Positions 5,044 through 5,613 of a DNA stretch of 5,613 nucleotides are shown piece after piece. The translations under genes were made by a program, and so were the position numbers. Within the stretch, counting starts at the first letter, position 1; each line of letters begins with the position of its first letter. The stretch spans positions 1-5,613 of the forward strand of contig CAYLHS010000113.1 in NCBI GenBank assembly GCA_964383535.1. The letters run 5' to 3'. This DNA is from CAYLHS01 sp964383535. Its GTDB lineage: Bacteria; Actinomycetota; Acidimicrobiia; Spongiisociales; UBA4744. The notes under the pieces are model-generated. The model ran no database searches. It was given only the letters and a program-made list of their open reading frames with translations, and was not told the DNA's origin.

Positions 5044-5613
5044 TCGGTGTATTCGGTGGGACAGGTTTCTACGAGTTCCTCGATGATGCCAGGAGGGAAC
5101 GCATCGACACCCCCTACGGCGACCCGTCGGCCCCCTACACGGTGGGGACGATGGATGGCGTCGAGGTCGCGTTCCTGCCACGTCACGGGGAGCACCACCA
5201 GTTCCCGCCGCACAAGGTCAACTACCGGGCGAACGCATGGGGCATGAAACAGCTCGGCGTCGATCGGATCATCGCCCCGTGTGCGACAGGAAGCCTCGTC
5301 AAGGAGTACGAGCCCGGGCACCTGGTGATCGCCGACCAGCTCGTCGATCGGACATGGGGCAGAGCATCCACGTTCTTCGACGGTCCGGAAACGGCCCACA
5401 TTTCTTTCGCCGACCCGTACTGCCCTGAGCTGCGACCCCTCGCGCTTCAAGCCGCCCAAGAGGCCGGCGCGACGGTGCACGACGGGGGTACCAACGTCAT
5501 CATCCAGGGACCCCGGTTCTCGACCCGGGCGGAGAGTCGCTGGTTCGCATCAAACGGCTGGCACCTCGTCAACATGACCCAGTTCCCCGAAGCGCCGCTC
5601 GCGAGAGAACTCG
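5040..5613 (+). CDS. mtnP: S-methyl-5'-thioadenosine phosphorylase, N-terminal 191 residues
   Basis: The frame is open from ATG 5040 to the window edge; full-length enzymes have about 260-290 residues, so roughly two thirds are present. MTAP splits methylthioadenosine with phosphate into adenine and 5-methylthioribose-1-phosphate, salvaging the by-product of polyamine synthesis. Seen: GGTGFYEF (6-13, phosphate loop), PRHGEHH (47-53), NYRAN (61-65), CATGSL (81-86), IADQLVDRTWGRASTFFDG (97-115), QGPRFSTRAES (156-166) and NMTQFPEAPLARE (178-190). NMT before the PE identifies the MTAP branch, as against the GMS of purine nucleoside phosphorylases. The residues that separate adenosine-type from inosine-type substrates lie further on, outside the window, so methylthioinosine phosphorylase remains possible. 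The start overlaps the fmdB stop as ATGA, so the two genes are probably translated together. Confidence 0.93.
   Translation, partial: MIGVFGGTGFYEFLDDARRERIDTPYGDPSAPYTVGTMDGVEVAFLPRHGEHHQFPPHKVNYRANAWGMKQLGVDRIIAPCATGSLVKEYEPGHLVIADQLVDRTWGRASTFFDGPETAHISFADPYCPELRPLALQAAQEAGATVHDGGTNVIIQGPRFSTRAESRWFASNGWHLVNMTQFPEAPLAREL

Overview
The window is about 5.6 kb of high-GC DNA packed with genes and with no mobile element. Its content points to an actinobacterium (Actinomycetota): a GalU-MoeA-(three-pass membrane protein) cluster lies divergent from an FmdB-type zinc ribbon gene, and the MTAP is of the actinobacterial type. The exact lineage cannot be told. A translin-family gene is unusual for well-studied actinobacteria and suggests a less-studied class.

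Minus strand, in transcription order from about 4763 down to 1: plsY (phospholipid synthesis), a short galU (UDP-glucose synthesis), moeA/glp (molybdenum insertase or gephyrin-like protein), moaC and mog (molybdenum cofactor steps), a small three-helix membrane protein that I assign to the SepX/GlpR divisome family, a translin-family protein, and the 5' half of a tRNA gene cut by the window edge just before its anticodon. plsY-galU, galU-moeA, moeA-moaC and moaC-mog overlap by 4 to 8 bases, and the sepX stop codon directly abuts the translin start codon. The only sizeable gap (65 bp) lies before sepX and holds a candidate promoter containing a dyad.

Plus strand, from 4852: a 63-residue FmdB-family zinc ribbon protein overlaps by ATGA an S-methyl-5'-thioadenosine phosphorylase gene (mtnP) that runs off the window. 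The 88 bp divergent spacer between plsY and fmdB holds two inverted repeats positioned on a candidate fmdB promoter.

The genes touch three themes: envelope precursors (PlsY, GalU), molybdenum cofactor synthesis (MoaC, Mog, MoeA), and cell division through the gephyrin-like Glp and its membrane partner. From memory, M. tuberculosis Rv0991c (FmdB-like chaperone Ruc), Rv0993 galU, Rv0994 moeA1, Rv0995 rimJ and Rv0996 have the same skeleton, which supports the assignments. The main novelties are the translin gene attached to this cluster, its position next to a tRNA gene, and the dyads in the two promoter regions.
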